From Streptomyces roseofulvus (GTDB taxonomy: Bacteria > Actinomycetota > Actinomycetes > Streptomycetales > Streptomycetaceae), in contig NZ_BAAAWE010000001.1 of the NCBI RefSeq assembly GCF_039534915.1, positions 1,860,001-1,924,000 on the forward strand: a stretch of DNA of 64,000 bases. Direction: 5' to 3'. The number at the start of each line of letters is the position of its first letter. Within the stretch, counting starts at the first letter, position 1. Below, in pieces: positions 1 through 8,098 of this stretch. Below the pieces are notes generated by a model. It saw nothing but the letters and a program-made list of their open reading frames with translations, was not told where the DNA came from and ran no database searches. The position numbers and the translations under genes were made by a program.

Positions 1-12
1 AGCGGGAGGCGC

Positions 13-37
13 ACGTTTCGGGGCGGGCCGAAGCGTG
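13..37. promoter_or_regulatory. Inverted repeat upstream of the ArsR gene (candidate operator)
   Basis: CACGTTTCGG (13-22) and CCGAAGCGTG (28-37) form 10-bp arms with one mismatch and a 5-bp spacer, ending 19 bp before the ATG at 57. ArsR-family repressors usually bind such dyads and autoregulate, so this could be the regulator's own operator. This is inference only. Confidence 0.3.
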
Positions 38-56
38 AGCGCGGGATGCTGGGGCC

Positions 57-752
57 ATGGGAGCCAGTGATCTCGCCGCGTTCGCGGCGCTCTTCGCGGA
101 GGAGAGCCGGGCCGCGATGCTGCTCGCCCTGCTCGACGGGCGGGCCTGGACGGCGGGGGAACTCGCCCGCCACGCGCGCGTGGCGCCGTCCACCGCGACC
201 GAACACCTGGGGAAGCTCGTCGCGGGCGGGGTGCTCGCGGAGGAGCGGCAGGGCCGGCACCGGTACGTGCGGCTCGCCGGACCCGGGATCGCGCAGCTCG
301 TCGAGGAGCTGGCCACCCTCGCCGGGCCGGGCGCGGACGAGCCGCCCCGGTCGCTGGCCGCCGCGAGCGCCGGGCGGGCGATGGCCCGGGGCCGCACCTG
401 CTACGACCACCTCGCCGGGCGGCTCGGGACCGCCGTCACGGACGCGCTCACGGCACGCGGGCTGCTCCGCCAGGACACCGGGTTCGCCCTCACGGACGGC
501 GGTCTGGAGTGGTTCGCGGGGCTCGGCATCCCGCTCGTGCCGAAGGGGCGGCGGCCGCTCGCGCGCGGCTGCCTGGACTGGACCGAGCGCCGCCCGCACC
601 TCGCGGGGCTCGCGGGAGCGGCGCTGTGCGCGCACGCGCTGGACAGCGGCTGGTGCGTACGGATCGGGACCGCGCGAGCGGTGAAGGTCACCCCGGCCGG
701 GGAGCGGGCGCTGCGGCGGGAGCTGGGGATCGAGGCGGAGGCGCTGCGGTGA
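57..752 (+). CDS. ArsR-family winged-helix transcriptional regulator
   Basis: A 231-aa cytoplasmic regulator. Residues about 5-75 form an ArsR/SmtB winged helix: ESRAAMLLALLDGRAWTAGE, then a recognition helix in VAPSTATEHLGKLVAGGVL and a wing in RQGRHRYVRLAG. The C-terminal half (about 100-231) carries a second helix-rich region with another winged-helix-like GLLRQDTGFALTDGGLEWFAGLG stretch, as in longer Streptomyces ArsR proteins of roughly 230 aa. No CVC-type metal ligands are seen, so a metal sensor is unlikely. It lies 89 bp upstream of, and on the same strand as, an EamA exporter that it may control. The start at 57 is preceded by a GGGG stretch. Confidence 0.85.
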   Translation: MGASDLAAFAALFAEESRAAMLLALLDGRAWTAGELARHARVAPSTATEHLGKLVAGGVLAEERQGRHRYVRLAGPGIAQLVEELATLAGPGADEPPRSLAAASAGRAMARGRTCYDHLAGRLGTAVTDALTARGLLRQDTGFALTDGGLEWFAGLGIPLVPKGRRPLARGCLDWTERRPHLAGLAGAALCAHALDSGWCVRIGTARAVKVTPAGERALRRELGIEAEALR

Positions 753-811
753 CGGCGACATCGCGGTGTGAGCTCCGGCCTGCGTGAGGGCGGGCGATAT
801 TGCGGTGTGGG
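753..811. promoter_or_regulatory. Pair of 20-bp direct repeats before the EamA gene
   Basis: Two similar 20-bp blocks (753-772 and 792-811) share the core GGCGAYATYGCGGTGTGRG at 39-bp spacing, about four helical turns. Each contains a near-palindrome GCGAYATYGC. They lie between the ArsR stop and the exporter start, so they could be regulator binding sites. Alternatively one may simply be a local duplication. Confidence 0.25.
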
Positions 812-841
812 CCGAAGGGTGGGGGTCCTACCGTCGGGGGC

Positions 842-1789
842 ATGCCGAACTCCGTCTCCTCCGCCCGGCTCGCGGTCGCCGCCGCCGGGGTCACCGTGGT
901 CCTGTGGGCCTCCGCCTTCGTCTCCATCCGCAGCGCCGGGGCGGCGTACTCCCCCGGCGCGCTCGCCCTCGGGCGGCTGCTCGCCGGGGCGCTGGTCCTC
1001 GGGGCCGTCCTGCTGGCCCGGCGCGAGGGGCTGCCGCCCAGGGCGGCCTGGCCGGGGATCCTGGTCTCCGGGCTGCTGTGGTTCGGGGTGTACATGGTGG
1101 TGCTGAACTGGGGCGAGCAGGAGGTGGACGCCGGGACGGCCGCGATGCTCGTGAACATCGGACCGATCCTGATCGCACTGCTCGGCGCCCGGTTCCTGGG
1201 CGAACGGCTGCCGCCGCGCCTGCTGGCCGGCATGGCGGTGTCCTTCGCCGGCGCGGTGGCCGTGGGGCTCTCGATGTCCGGCGAGGACGGCCACGCCTCG
1301 GTCCTGGGCGTCGCGCTCTGCCTGCTGGCGGCGGTGGCGTACGCGGGCGGGGTCGTGGCGCAGAAGCCCGCCCTGGCCCACGCGAGCGCGCTCCAGGTGA
1401 CGACGTTCGGCTGCGCGATCGGCGCGGCGGCCTGTCTGCCGTTCGCCGGGCAGCTGGTGACGGAGGCGGCGCGGGCGCCGCTGTCGGCGACCGCGAACAT
1501 GGTCTACCTCGGGGTGTTCCCGACCGCGCTCGCCTTCACGACCTGGGCGTACGCGCTGGCGCGGACGACCGCGGGCCGGATGGGCGCGACCACCTACGCC
1601 GTGCCCGCCCTGGTCGTCCTGATGGCCTGGGCGCTGCTCGGCGAGCTGCCCGGGGCGCTGACGCTGCTGGGCGGCGCGCTGTGCCTGGCGGGGGTGGCGG
1701 TGTCCCGGTCCCGCCCGCGCGGGTCCGCCGCCCCGGCGTCAGGAGCGGGCGCCGGCCCGAAGGAGGCCGCGGGCGAACGTCGCGAGTGA
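842..1789 (+). CDS. EamA/DMT-superfamily transporter
   Basis: A 315-aa inner-membrane protein with ten hydrophobic segments in two five-helix halves, the standard EamA (DUF6) layout. The first half begins AVAAAGVTVVLWASAFVSIR. A conserved EamA feature is GTAAMLVNIGPILIALLGARFLGERL at the end of repeat 1. Relatives export metabolites or amino acids; the substrate cannot be read from sequence. I chose ATG 842 (MPNSVSSARL), after a GGGGG stretch, over an in-frame upstream codon at 800. The 3' end overlaps the convergent TetR gene by 51 bp. Confidence 0.85.
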   Translation: MPNSVSSARLAVAAAGVTVVLWASAFVSIRSAGAAYSPGALALGRLLAGALVLGAVLLARREGLPPRAAWPGILVSGLLWFGVYMVVLNWGEQEVDAGTAAMLVNIGPILIALLGARFLGERLPPRLLAGMAVSFAGAVAVGLSMSGEDGHASVLGVALCLLAAVAYAGGVVAQKPALAHASALQVTTFGCAIGAAACLPFAGQLVTEAARAPLSATANMVYLGVFPTALAFTTWAYALARTTAGRMGATTYAVPALVVLMAWALLGELPGALTLLGGALCLAGVAVSRSRPRGSAAPASGAGAGPKEAAGERRE

Positions 1790-2506
1790 GGCGCCGATCC
1801 GCTCGACGGAGAGCCCGAGTTCGTGCCGCTGGAAGGCGAACAGCTCGGGCGAGAGCGGGGCGAGCACGGTGTCGACGAGGGCGTCGGGGTCCTCGGCGCC
1901 GTGGGCGACGAGCAGGGTGCGGACGTGGACCCGCCAGAAGCCGTACGCGCCGGTGCGGAAGCGTTCGGGGCCGGTCTCCGCGCCGAGCGCCAGCGGGAGG
2001 TGCTTCTCCAGGAGGTCGAGCATCGCGAGGTAGAACGCGGCGAGCCGCTCCCCCGCGGGCGCCCCCGGCCCCAGCGGCGGTGGGCCGTAGACGAGTTGGC
2101 CCTGGAGCAGACGCTCGTGCTCGTCGAGCAGCGCCACCGCGACCGAGGCCGGGTCGGGGAAGCTGCGGTAGAGGGTGGCGCGGCCGACGCCGGCGGCCTT
2201 GGCGATGCGGTCCATGGTGACGGTCCGCGGGTCGCCCTCGGAGAAGAGCCGTTCGGCCGCGGCGAGGATCTGGGCGCGGTTGCGCTCGGCGTCGGCGCGG
2301 CGACGCGGGGCGGTGGCCGGGCGCGCGTCGATCTGGAGGTCGCCCGCGGCCAGCAGGTCGCCCGTGGGCAGCGGGTCGCCGGCCGGCCCGAGAACGCCGA
2401 TCAGATCCCGCTCGGCGGGGGTGGGGCGGTCCGCCGGACGGCGGGCCGCCCCCTTCGTCTTCTGCCCGGGGTCCGCCGCGGGACCGCGCCGCTCGTGGTC
2501 ACTCAT
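1739..2506 (-). CDS. TetR-family transcriptional regulator
   Basis: A 255-aa repressor with an unusually long, low-complexity N-terminus (about 85 residues) before the TetR HTH. The HTH reads RNRAQILAAAERLFSEGDPRTVTMD then RIAKAAGVGRATLYRSFPDPASV. The rest is an all-helical ligand-binding domain. It is divergent from the YdcZ-like transporter at 2646. The shared 139-bp gap holds a perfect 13-bp-arm palindrome plus a degenerate copy, so autoregulation and control of that transporter are likely. Its 3' end overlaps the EamA gene. Confidence 0.88.
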   Translation of the reverse strand: MSDHERRGPAADPGQKTKGAARRPADRPTPAERDLIGVLGPAGDPLPTGDLLAAGDLQIDARPATAPRRRADAERNRAQILAAAERLFSEGDPRTVTMDRIAKAAGVGRATLYRSFPDPASVAVALLDEHERLLQGQLVYGPPPLGPGAPAGERLAAFYLAMLDLLEKHLPLALGAETGPERFRTGAYGFWRVHVRTLLVAHGAEDPDALVDTVLAPLSPELFAFQRHELGLSVERIGASLATFARGLLRAGARS

Positions 2507-2528
2507 GGTCCGACCCTACTTCTCCTTC

Positions 2529-2595
2529 ACCCAAGCGGACACCTTGTCCGCTTGGGTTTCCCTGTGGCACCCTAAATGGACACGGCGTCCGCTTG
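2529..2595. promoter_or_regulatory. Tandem TetR-type operators between the TetR and YdcZ-like genes
   Basis: Site 1 (2529-2557) has perfect 13-bp arms, ACCCAAGCGGACA and TGTCCGCTTGGGT, with spacer CCT. Site 2 (2574-2595) repeats the core with 17 of 22 matches in the same orientation, 41 bp downstream (about four turns, same helix face). The position between divergent genes fits a TetR operator that controls both. The binding protein is inferred from adjacency. Confidence 0.65.
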
Positions 2596-2645
2596 CGGGG
2601 TTCGTCGTCCTGCCCTGCCCGGCCGTTCCACGAGGGAGACCCCTG

Positions 2646-3584
2646 ATGCACACCGCTCTGCTCGCCGTCGCGCTCCTCGTCGGCTGCCTCCTCGCCGTCC
2701 AGGCGTCGGCCAACCTCCAGCTCAACTCCGCCGTCGGCACCCCGTACGGCGCCTCGACGCTCCAACTGGGCGTCGCCACCACCCTGCTGGCCGCCCTGGC
2801 GCTGGCCGCCGGGACCCTCGGCGCGCTGGGCAGACTTCCGGACGTACCCCCCTGGCAACTGCTCGGCGGGCTGGCCAGCCCGCTCTACATCACGAGCGGC
2901 ATCCTGCTCTTCCCCCGGCTGGGCGCCCTGGCGAGCGTCGGTCTCTTCGTCACCGGCCAGATGTTCGCCTCGCTCGCCCTCGACCTCTTCGGCCTGCTCG
3001 GCCTGGAGCGGCAGCCGCTCGGCGCCGGGACGGTCCTCGGCGCGGCCGCCGTCCTCGCCGGCATCGTCGTGATCATCCGGGGCGGACGCGGCGCGGCCCC
3101 AGCGGGCGCCGCCGGACTCTCGGCCGCCGCCCGGACGGGCTGGCTCGCCCTCGGAATCGTCGCGGGCGGGGTGCTGCCGGTGCAGGGCGCGGTCAACGCC
3201 CAGCTGCGGGAACGGCTCGACGCACCGCTCACCGTCGCCGTGATCAGCTTCGCCGTCGCAACCTTCACCATCGCCGTCGTCCTGCTGGTGCTGCGGGCCA
3301 CCCGTCGCACCCCGGCCCCGCGCGTCGCCCCGCTGAAGAAGATGCCCTGGTGGGGCTGGCTCGGGGGCGCGTGCGCGGCCGCGTACGTCACCGGCACCTT
3401 CCTGCTCATACCGGCCATCGGTGCCGCCGTGACCATCGCGCTCACCGTGACGGGCCAGCAGCTCACCTCGGCCCTCATCGACCACAAGGGGCTCTTCCGG
3501 CTGCCCGGGCGCCCCCTCACCCGGCCGCGCGCGCTCGGTCTCGCCCTGCTGCTCGCCGGCTCGCTCACCATCCAGCTCGCCTGA
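2646..3584 (+). CDS. DMT-family transporter of the YdcZ (DUF606) type
   Basis: A 312-aa integral membrane protein made of two homologous halves. Each half has the DUF606 pattern of a small-residue-rich first helix followed by an N-x-Q/N-x-x-L motif: ASANLQLNSAVGTPYGAS near residue 20 and QGAVNAQLRERLDAPLTVA near residue 185. Single YdcZ domains are about 150 aa; this is the fused double form. These proteins are putative metabolite exporters. The ATG at 2646 follows GAGGGAGACCCCTG, a good ribosome binding site (RBS). The palindromic operators upstream suggest induction by a ligand of the divergent TetR protein. Confidence 0.8.
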   Translation: MHTALLAVALLVGCLLAVQASANLQLNSAVGTPYGASTLQLGVATTLLAALALAAGTLGALGRLPDVPPWQLLGGLASPLYITSGILLFPRLGALASVGLFVTGQMFASLALDLFGLLGLERQPLGAGTVLGAAAVLAGIVVIIRGGRGAAPAGAAGLSAAARTGWLALGIVAGGVLPVQGAVNAQLRERLDAPLTVAVISFAVATFTIAVVLLVLRATRRTPAPRVAPLKKMPWWGWLGGACAAAYVTGTFLLIPAIGAAVTIALTVTGQQLTSALIDHKGLFRLPGRPLTRPRALGLALLLAGSLTIQLA

Positions 3585-3616
3585 GCACCCCGCCTCGGCG
3601 AACGCCCCACCCGCGC

Positions 3617-3715
3617 CTGAACGCACGCCCCACGCCCGCCTGACCGAGGCTGAACGCACGCCCCACGCACGCCTGACCACGGCTGAACGCACGCCTCAAC
3701 CACGCCCGTCGAAGG
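3617..3715. repeat. Three tandem copies of a 33-bp intergenic repeat
   Basis: Units start at 3617, 3650 and 3683, each beginning CTGAACGCACGCC. Units 1 and 2 differ at only a few bases; unit 3 is degenerate. The array fills most of the 141-bp gap between the YdcZ-like and DsbA-fold genes. It has no spacers, so it is not CRISPR. The length is a multiple of three, but no supported gene crosses it. Confidence 0.8.
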
Positions 3716-3725
3716 GAACCCGGTC

Positions 3726-4463
3726 ATGTCCGAGAACAGCATCGAGAACACCACCGCAGCCGAGCCGGCCGCGTCGCCCGCCGCGGTCGAGACTCCGCCG
3801 CCCGGGGTGATCGTCGTCCACTCCGACCTCTGGTGCTCGTTCGCGCACCTCGCGATCCACCGGCTGCACACCACCCGGGCCCGGCTCGGCCTGGAGGACC
3901 GGGTCGCCTTCGACCTGCGCGCCTTCCCGCTGGAGCTGCTCAACGACGCGCCGAGCCCGCGCCCCGGCACGGACAGCGAGGTGGCCCGGATGGCCTCGCT
4001 GGAGCCGGCGGCGGGATGGCAGCTGTGGCAGGCGAAGGACTGGCTCTACCCGTCCACGACCCTGCCCGCCCTCGAAGCGGTGCTCGCCGCCAAGGAGCAG
4101 TCCCTGCGGGCCTCGGAGCTCCTCGACCTGGGGCTGCGCCGCGCCTTCTGGGCCGAGTCCCGGTGCGTGAGCAACCGGCGGGTCATCCTGGACGTCGCCA
4201 AGGAGACCGGGGCGGTCGACGTGGTCGCGCTGGAGGAGGCCCTGGACGACGGACGGGCCCGCCGCGCGCTCGCCGACCAGACCGCCCTGTCCCGGACCGA
4301 CGCCGTCCGGTGCAGCCCGCACCTCTTCCTGCCGGACGGCACCGACGTCGCCAACCCCGGCGTCGACGTGGGCTGGGAGGGCGCGTACGGCGTCGGCTGG
4401 CCGGTGGTGCACGGCGACGACCCGCGGGTGTACGAGGACATCCTGCTGCGGGCCGCCGCCTGA
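3726..4463 (+). CDS. DsbA-family thioredoxin-fold protein
   Basis: A 245-aa cytoplasmic protein with no signal peptide. After a 25-residue Ala/Glu-rich leader the DsbA-like fold begins at VIVVHSDLWCSFAHLAIHRL. The family's CxxC position reads CSFA, so it has one cysteine and not a redox pair. It ends with the cis-Pro-containing CSPHLFLPDGTDVANPG strand. The layout resembles 2-hydroxychromene-2-carboxylate isomerase/FrnE-like members. The loss of the second Cys argues against a disulfide oxidoreductase and for a glutathione- or mycothiol-type isomerase or transferase; the substrate is unknown. ATG 3726 follows GAAGGGAA. Confidence 0.75.
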   Translation: MSENSIENTTAAEPAASPAAVETPPPGVIVVHSDLWCSFAHLAIHRLHTTRARLGLEDRVAFDLRAFPLELLNDAPSPRPGTDSEVARMASLEPAAGWQLWQAKDWLYPSTTLPALEAVLAAKEQSLRASELLDLGLRRAFWAESRCVSNRRVILDVAKETGAVDVVALEEALDDGRARRALADQTALSRTDAVRCSPHLFLPDGTDVANPGVDVGWEGAYGVGWPVVHGDDPRVYEDILLRAAA

Positions 4464-4518
4464 GCCCCACTCCGGGGCCGTCCTCCGGGTCCGCGCTCCG
4501 GAGGACGTGCTCCCGGGG

Positions 4519-5598
4519 TCAGAAGACGACGAGGGCGCGGCCGCCCTTGCCCGCGAGCATGGCGTCGAAGGCGCCGGGGATGCCGTCCAGGGTGATCCGC
4601 TCGGTGACGAGGGCGCCCAGGTCGAAGCGGCCCTCCCGGATGTGCCCGGCGATGACGGGCAGGTCGGCGGCCGGGTCCGAGTTGCCGTACACGCAGCCGG
4701 CCAGGGTGCGGCCCCAGTGGAAGATCTCCAGGGCGTGGAAGGAGACCTGCTGGTCCTTGCCGCCGATGCCGACGACGGTGGTCCGGCCGCCGCGCCGGGT
4801 GGACTCCCAGGCGGTCCGGATGGTGACGGCGCGGCCGACGCACTCCACGGCCACGTCGACGCCGTTCCCGCCGGTCAGCTTCCGGATCTCACGGGCGGTG
4901 GTCTCCGAGGCCACCACGTACTCCGTGGCCCCGGCGGCCCGTGCCAGCTCCTCCTTCTCCGGGGAGACGTCCACCGCGACGATCGTGGAGGCCCCGGCGA
5001 TCCGGGCGGCCTGGAGGGTGGCGAGGCCGACGCCTCCGACGCCGAAGACGGCGACGGTCTCGCCCGCCCGGACCCGGGCCGCGTGGTGGACGGCGCCCCA
5101 GCCGGTGAGGACGGCGCAGCCGAGCAGGGCGGCGTCGGTGAGCGGTATGCACTCCGGGAGGGGCAGCACGCAGTTCGCGGAGACGACGGTCTCCTCGGCG
5201 AAGGCCGCCACGTTGAGGCCCGGGTGCAGGTCGCGCCCGTCGGCGGCGCGGGCGTGCACCTCCGCGGCGCCGTTCAGGGCGTTGACGCAGAGCCACACCT
5301 CGCCGAGCGAGCAGGGGTGACAGGCGCCGCAGGACGGCGCCCAGTTGAGCACCACGCCGTCGCCGGGGGCGACATGGGTCACCCCCTCGCCGACGGAGAC
5401 GACGGTGCCGGCGCCCTCGTGGCCGAGGACGGCCGGGACGGGGAGGCGCATGGTGCCGTTGGTCAGTGACAGGTCGGAGTGGCAGACGCCGGCCGCGGCG
5501 AGCCGGATCCGGACCCGGCCTGGGCCGGGCTCGGGCAGCTCGATGCCGGTGATCTCCAGCGGGGCACCGACGGCGGGCAGGACGGCGGCACGGATCAC
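4519..5598 (-). CDS. Zinc-dependent alcohol dehydrogenase (MDR family)
   Basis: A 359-aa NAD(P)-dependent dehydrogenase. The catalytic zinc ligands are Cys in [12 protein letters not shown], His-Glu in LGHEGAGTV and the later Cys in [11 protein letters not shown]. The structural zinc site is [15 protein letters not shown]. The nucleotide-binding motif is [13 protein letters not shown]. The layout is that of class III-like or mycothiol/aryl alcohol dehydrogenases. The GTG start at 5598 has AAGGAG 6 nt upstream; an upstream in-frame ATG lies inside the neighbouring aldehyde dehydrogenase gene. It lies 31 bp downstream of that gene, so the pair probably converts an alcohol to an aldehyde and then an acid. 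Confidence 0.9.
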   Translation of the reverse strand: MIRAAVLPAVGAPLEITGIELPEPGPGRVRIRLAAAGVCHSDLSLTNGTMRLPVPAVLGHEGAGTVVSVGEGVTHVAPGDGVVLNWAPSCGACHPCSLGEVWLCVNALNGAAEVHARAADGRDLHPGLNVAAFAEETVVSANCVLPLPECIPLTDAALLGCAVLTGWGAVHHAARVRAGETVAVFGVGGVGLATLQAARIAGASTIVAVDVSPEKEELARAAGATEYVVASETTAREIRKLTGGNGVDVAVECVGRAVTIRTAWESTRRGGRTTVVGIGGKDQQVSFHALEIFHWGRTLAGCVYGNSDPAADLPVIAGHIREGRFDLGALVTERITLDGIPGAFDAMLAGKGGRALVVF

Positions 5599-5629
5599 GG
5601 GTGTCTCCTTACTGCGGGCGGGTCGGGGC

Positions 5630-7021
5630 TCAGAACTGGAGGGACTTGGTCTGGAGGTACTCGGCGAGGCCGTGTGCGCCGAGTTCCCGGCCGACACCGG
5701 AGCGCTTCCAGCCGCCGAAGGGGGCGAGCGGGTTGAACCGGCCGCCGTTGATGTCGACCTGGCCGGTCTCCATGCGGCGGGCGAAGGCGACCGCCTCGGT
5801 CTCCTCGCCCCAGACGGCGCCGCCGAGGCCGTACTCGGTGCCGTTGGCGATCGCGAGGGCCTCCTCCTCGTCCTCGTACCGGAGGAGGGAGACGACCGGT
5901 CCGAAGATCTCCTCCTGGGCGATGGTCATCCCGGGGGTGACGTCGGCAAAAACCGTCGGGGAGACGTAGTAGCCGGTCTCCAGGGGGGCCTCGGTGCCGC
6001 CGGCGACCAGTCGGGCGCCCTCTTCGACGCCCTTCTCGATGTAGCCGCGGACCCGGTCGCGCTGGCGGGCGCTGACCAGCGGGCCGAGGCGCTCGCCGGG
6101 GACGTACTTGGCGGCGGCCTCGGCGGCGAGGGCCACCGCCTCCTCGTACCGCTCGGCGGGGACCAGCATCCGGGTCCAGGCGCTGCACGTCTGGCCGGAG
6201 TTGGACATGACGTTGGCGACGCCGGCGGCGACGGCCCTGGCGAGGTCGGCGCTGGGCAGGATCACGTTGGCGGACTTGCCTCCGAGTTCCAGGGCGACCC
6301 GCTTCACGGCGCCGCCGGCGAGGGCGCCGATGCGGCGGCCGACGGCGGTGGAGCCGGTGAAGGAGACGAGGTCGACGCCGGGGTGTTCGGCGAGGGCCTG
6401 CCCGGCGACCGTGCCGAGGCCGGTGACCAGGTTGAAGACGCCGGCCGGGAGACCCGCGTCGTGGACGGCCTCGGCGAAGAGCTGGGCGGTGAGCGGGGTG
6501 TCCTCGGCCGGCTTGAGGACCGTGGTGCAGCCGGCGGCGAGGGCCGGGGCGACCTTGGCGACGATCTGGTGGAGCGGGTAGTTCCAGGGCGTGATGGCGG
6601 CGACGACGCCGACCGGCTCCGCGTAGACGGTGGAGTTGCCGACCTTCTCCACGAACGGGTGGGTGGCGGCCAGTTCGGCGTACGAGCCGGCGACCGCGAC
6701 CGGCAGTCCGGCGTGTACGGCGGCGGCGAGCTTCGGCGGGGCGCCGAGCTCGGCGGTGACGGTGGCGGCGATCTCCTCGGCGCGGGCGGCGAGCGCGTCG
6801 CGCAGGGCGGCGATCCGGGCGGCCCGCTCGGCGGGCGGGGTGGCGGCCCAGCCCGGCAGCGCGGCGCGGGCGGCGCGCACGGCGGCGTCGACGTCCTCGG
6901 CGGTGCCGGCCGGCACATGGGCGATGACCTGCTCGGTCACCGGATCGGTGACGGGGATCGTCCCGGAGGTGGACGCGGGCCGCCACTCCCCACCGATGTA
7001 CATCGCGTTGTGGGCCTTCAT
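5630..7021 (-). CDS. NAD(P)-dependent aldehyde dehydrogenase
   Basis: A 463-aa member of the ALDH superfamily. The Rossmann region includes [20 protein letters not shown] and [11 protein letters not shown]. The general base Glu is in [14 protein letters not shown] and the nucleophilic Cys is in [13 protein letters not shown]. It oxidises an aldehyde to a carboxylate. I prefer ATG 7021 ([11 protein letters not shown]), preceded by GGGGAAG; ATG 7033 is the alternative. It heads an operon with the zinc alcohol dehydrogenase. A 6-bp-arm dyad lies 72 bp upstream of the start. Confidence 0.92.
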   Translation of the reverse strand: MKAHNAMYIGGEWRPASTSGTIPVTDPVTEQVIAHVPAGTAEDVDAAVRAARAALPGWAATPPAERAARIAALRDALAARAEEIAATVTAELGAPPKLAAAVHAGLPVAVAGSYAELAATHPFVEKVGNSTVYAEPVGVVAAITPWNYPLHQIVAKVAPALAAGCTTVLKPAEDTPLTAQLFAEAVHDAGLPAGVFNLVTGLGTVAGQALAEHPGVDLVSFTGSTAVGRRIGALAGGAVKRVALELGGKSANVILPSADLARAVAAGVANVMSNSGQTCSAWTRMLVPAERYEEAVALAAEAAAKYVPGERLGPLVSARQRDRVRGYIEKGVEEGARLVAGGTEAPLETGYYVSPTVFADVTPGMTIAQEEIFGPVVSLLRYEDEEEALAIANGTEYGLGGAVWGEETEAVAFARRMETGQVDINGGRFNPLAPFGGWKRSGVGRELGAHGLAEYLQTKSLQF

Positions 7022-7092
7022 CAGCTTCCCCATTCCCGGTCCGCTCGACCGCTCGCCTGCGGCGGGGCCGATCCGCACGGCTCCGCCGCCCC

Positions 7093-7111
7093 AAACTAGC
7101 GCTGTTAGTTT
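7093..7111. promoter_or_regulatory. AT-rich dyad upstream of the aldehyde/alcohol dehydrogenase operon
   Basis: AAACTA (7093-7098) and TAGTTT (7106-7111) are perfect inverted arms around GCGCTGT. It is a conspicuous A/T island in a GC-rich promoter, at a distance typical of a TetR- or MarR-type operator. No regulator gene is adjacent, so the cognate protein is unknown. Confidence 0.4.
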
Positions 7112-7291
7112 TAGGGCGCCAGGGGCTCTCGGCGTGGGACGGATCTCATCGCGGAGCGGACGTGGGGCGGGTCGCTCGGCGGGGCGCCGGCGGCGGACCG
7201 GACGGACGGACGCGGAACGACCCCGCGCCGGGGCCGGCCGACCCCGCCGGGGCGACGGTACCCGACACGGGGCCGGTGCCGTCCGTGCGGT

Positions 7292-8098
7292 TCAGATCGT
7301 CTTGTCGACACCGGTGAGGTGGGCGAAGACGACGATGTTGGCGTCGTAACCGGAGCCCCGGTCGTATGCCCCGCCGCAGGTCAGCAGGCGCAGCTCGGGC
7401 CGGGAGGTGGAGCCGTACACCTCCTTGTCGGGGAAGGCGGACTTCGGGTACGTGCGCACCTTGTCCACGGTGAAGACGGCGACCCGCCCGTCGGCGCGGG
7501 CGACCCGGACGGTGTTGCCGGGGCCGAGCGAGTCGAGGTCGAGGAAGACGGCCGGTCCGGTCAGGGTGTCGCGGTGGCCGACCAGCACGGCCGTGCCGCG
7601 CTCGCCGGGCGCGGGGCCGCGGGCGTACCAGCCGACCTTCTGCGGGTCGTCGACCGGCGGCACCCCCAGCCGTCCCTCGCGGTCGAGGCCGAGGTCGAGG
7701 GTGGGCGCCTCGATGGTGATCGCGGGCACGGCGACGAGGGTGGGCCGGGAGCGGCCGAGCGGGGCGGGAGGTGCGGGCGGCTTCTCGCGGACCTCGGCCC
7801 GGGCGGTGGCGCCGGACCGGCTCGACGTCGCCCCGGCGGCCTTCGCGGCCGCGCCCGTCCGGCTCCGGGCCGCCTCCGCGCGGTCGGTGCCGGCCGGGGC
7901 GCCGGCGGCGGGCGCCGCGGCCGACGCCCCGGCGTCGGGCTTGGCGTCGGCCCCGGCGACGGGCTGCCGGTCGGCGGGGTCCCCGTCCGCGGTCCACCAC
8001 ACGCCCCCGGTCACCAGGACCGTGGCCAGCGCCACGGTCCTGGTGAGCCGGAGGAGGCGTCGCTGCCGGCGCGTGAGGCGGGCCTTACGCCGCGCCAT
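7292..8098 (-). CDS. Class F sortase
   Basis: A 268-aa membrane-anchored cysteine transpeptidase. A basic N-terminus and one membrane segment (TRTVALATVLVTGGVWW) are followed by a Pro/Ala-rich linker of about 95 residues. The sortase barrel then starts at RPTLVAVPAITIEAPTLDLG. The catalytic His is in VLVGHRDTLTGPAVF and the catalytic Cys is in LRLLTCGGAYDRG. TCGG followed by DR is typical of class F, the actinobacterial single-copy type. Class F enzymes lack the LPXTG-operon organisation of class C. The start overlaps the stop of the upstream secreted-protein gene by 14 bp, so the two are co-translated. Confidence 0.88.
   Translation of the reverse strand: MARRKARLTRRQRRLLRLTRTVALATVLVTGGVWWTADGDPADRQPVAGADAKPDAGASAAAPAAGAPAGTDRAEAARSRTGAAAKAAGATSSRSGATARAEVREKPPAPPAPLGRSRPTLVAVPAITIEAPTLDLGLDREGRLGVPPVDDPQKVGWYARGPAPGERGTAVLVGHRDTLTGPAVFLDLDSLGPGNTVRVARADGRVAVFTVDKVRTYPKSAFPDKEVYGSTSRPELRLLTCGGAYDRGSGYDANIVVFAHLTGVDKTI

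Noticed and set aside
3617..3715. Possible CRISPR array
   Set aside because: The three 33-bp units are directly contiguous without spacers and there are no cas genes.
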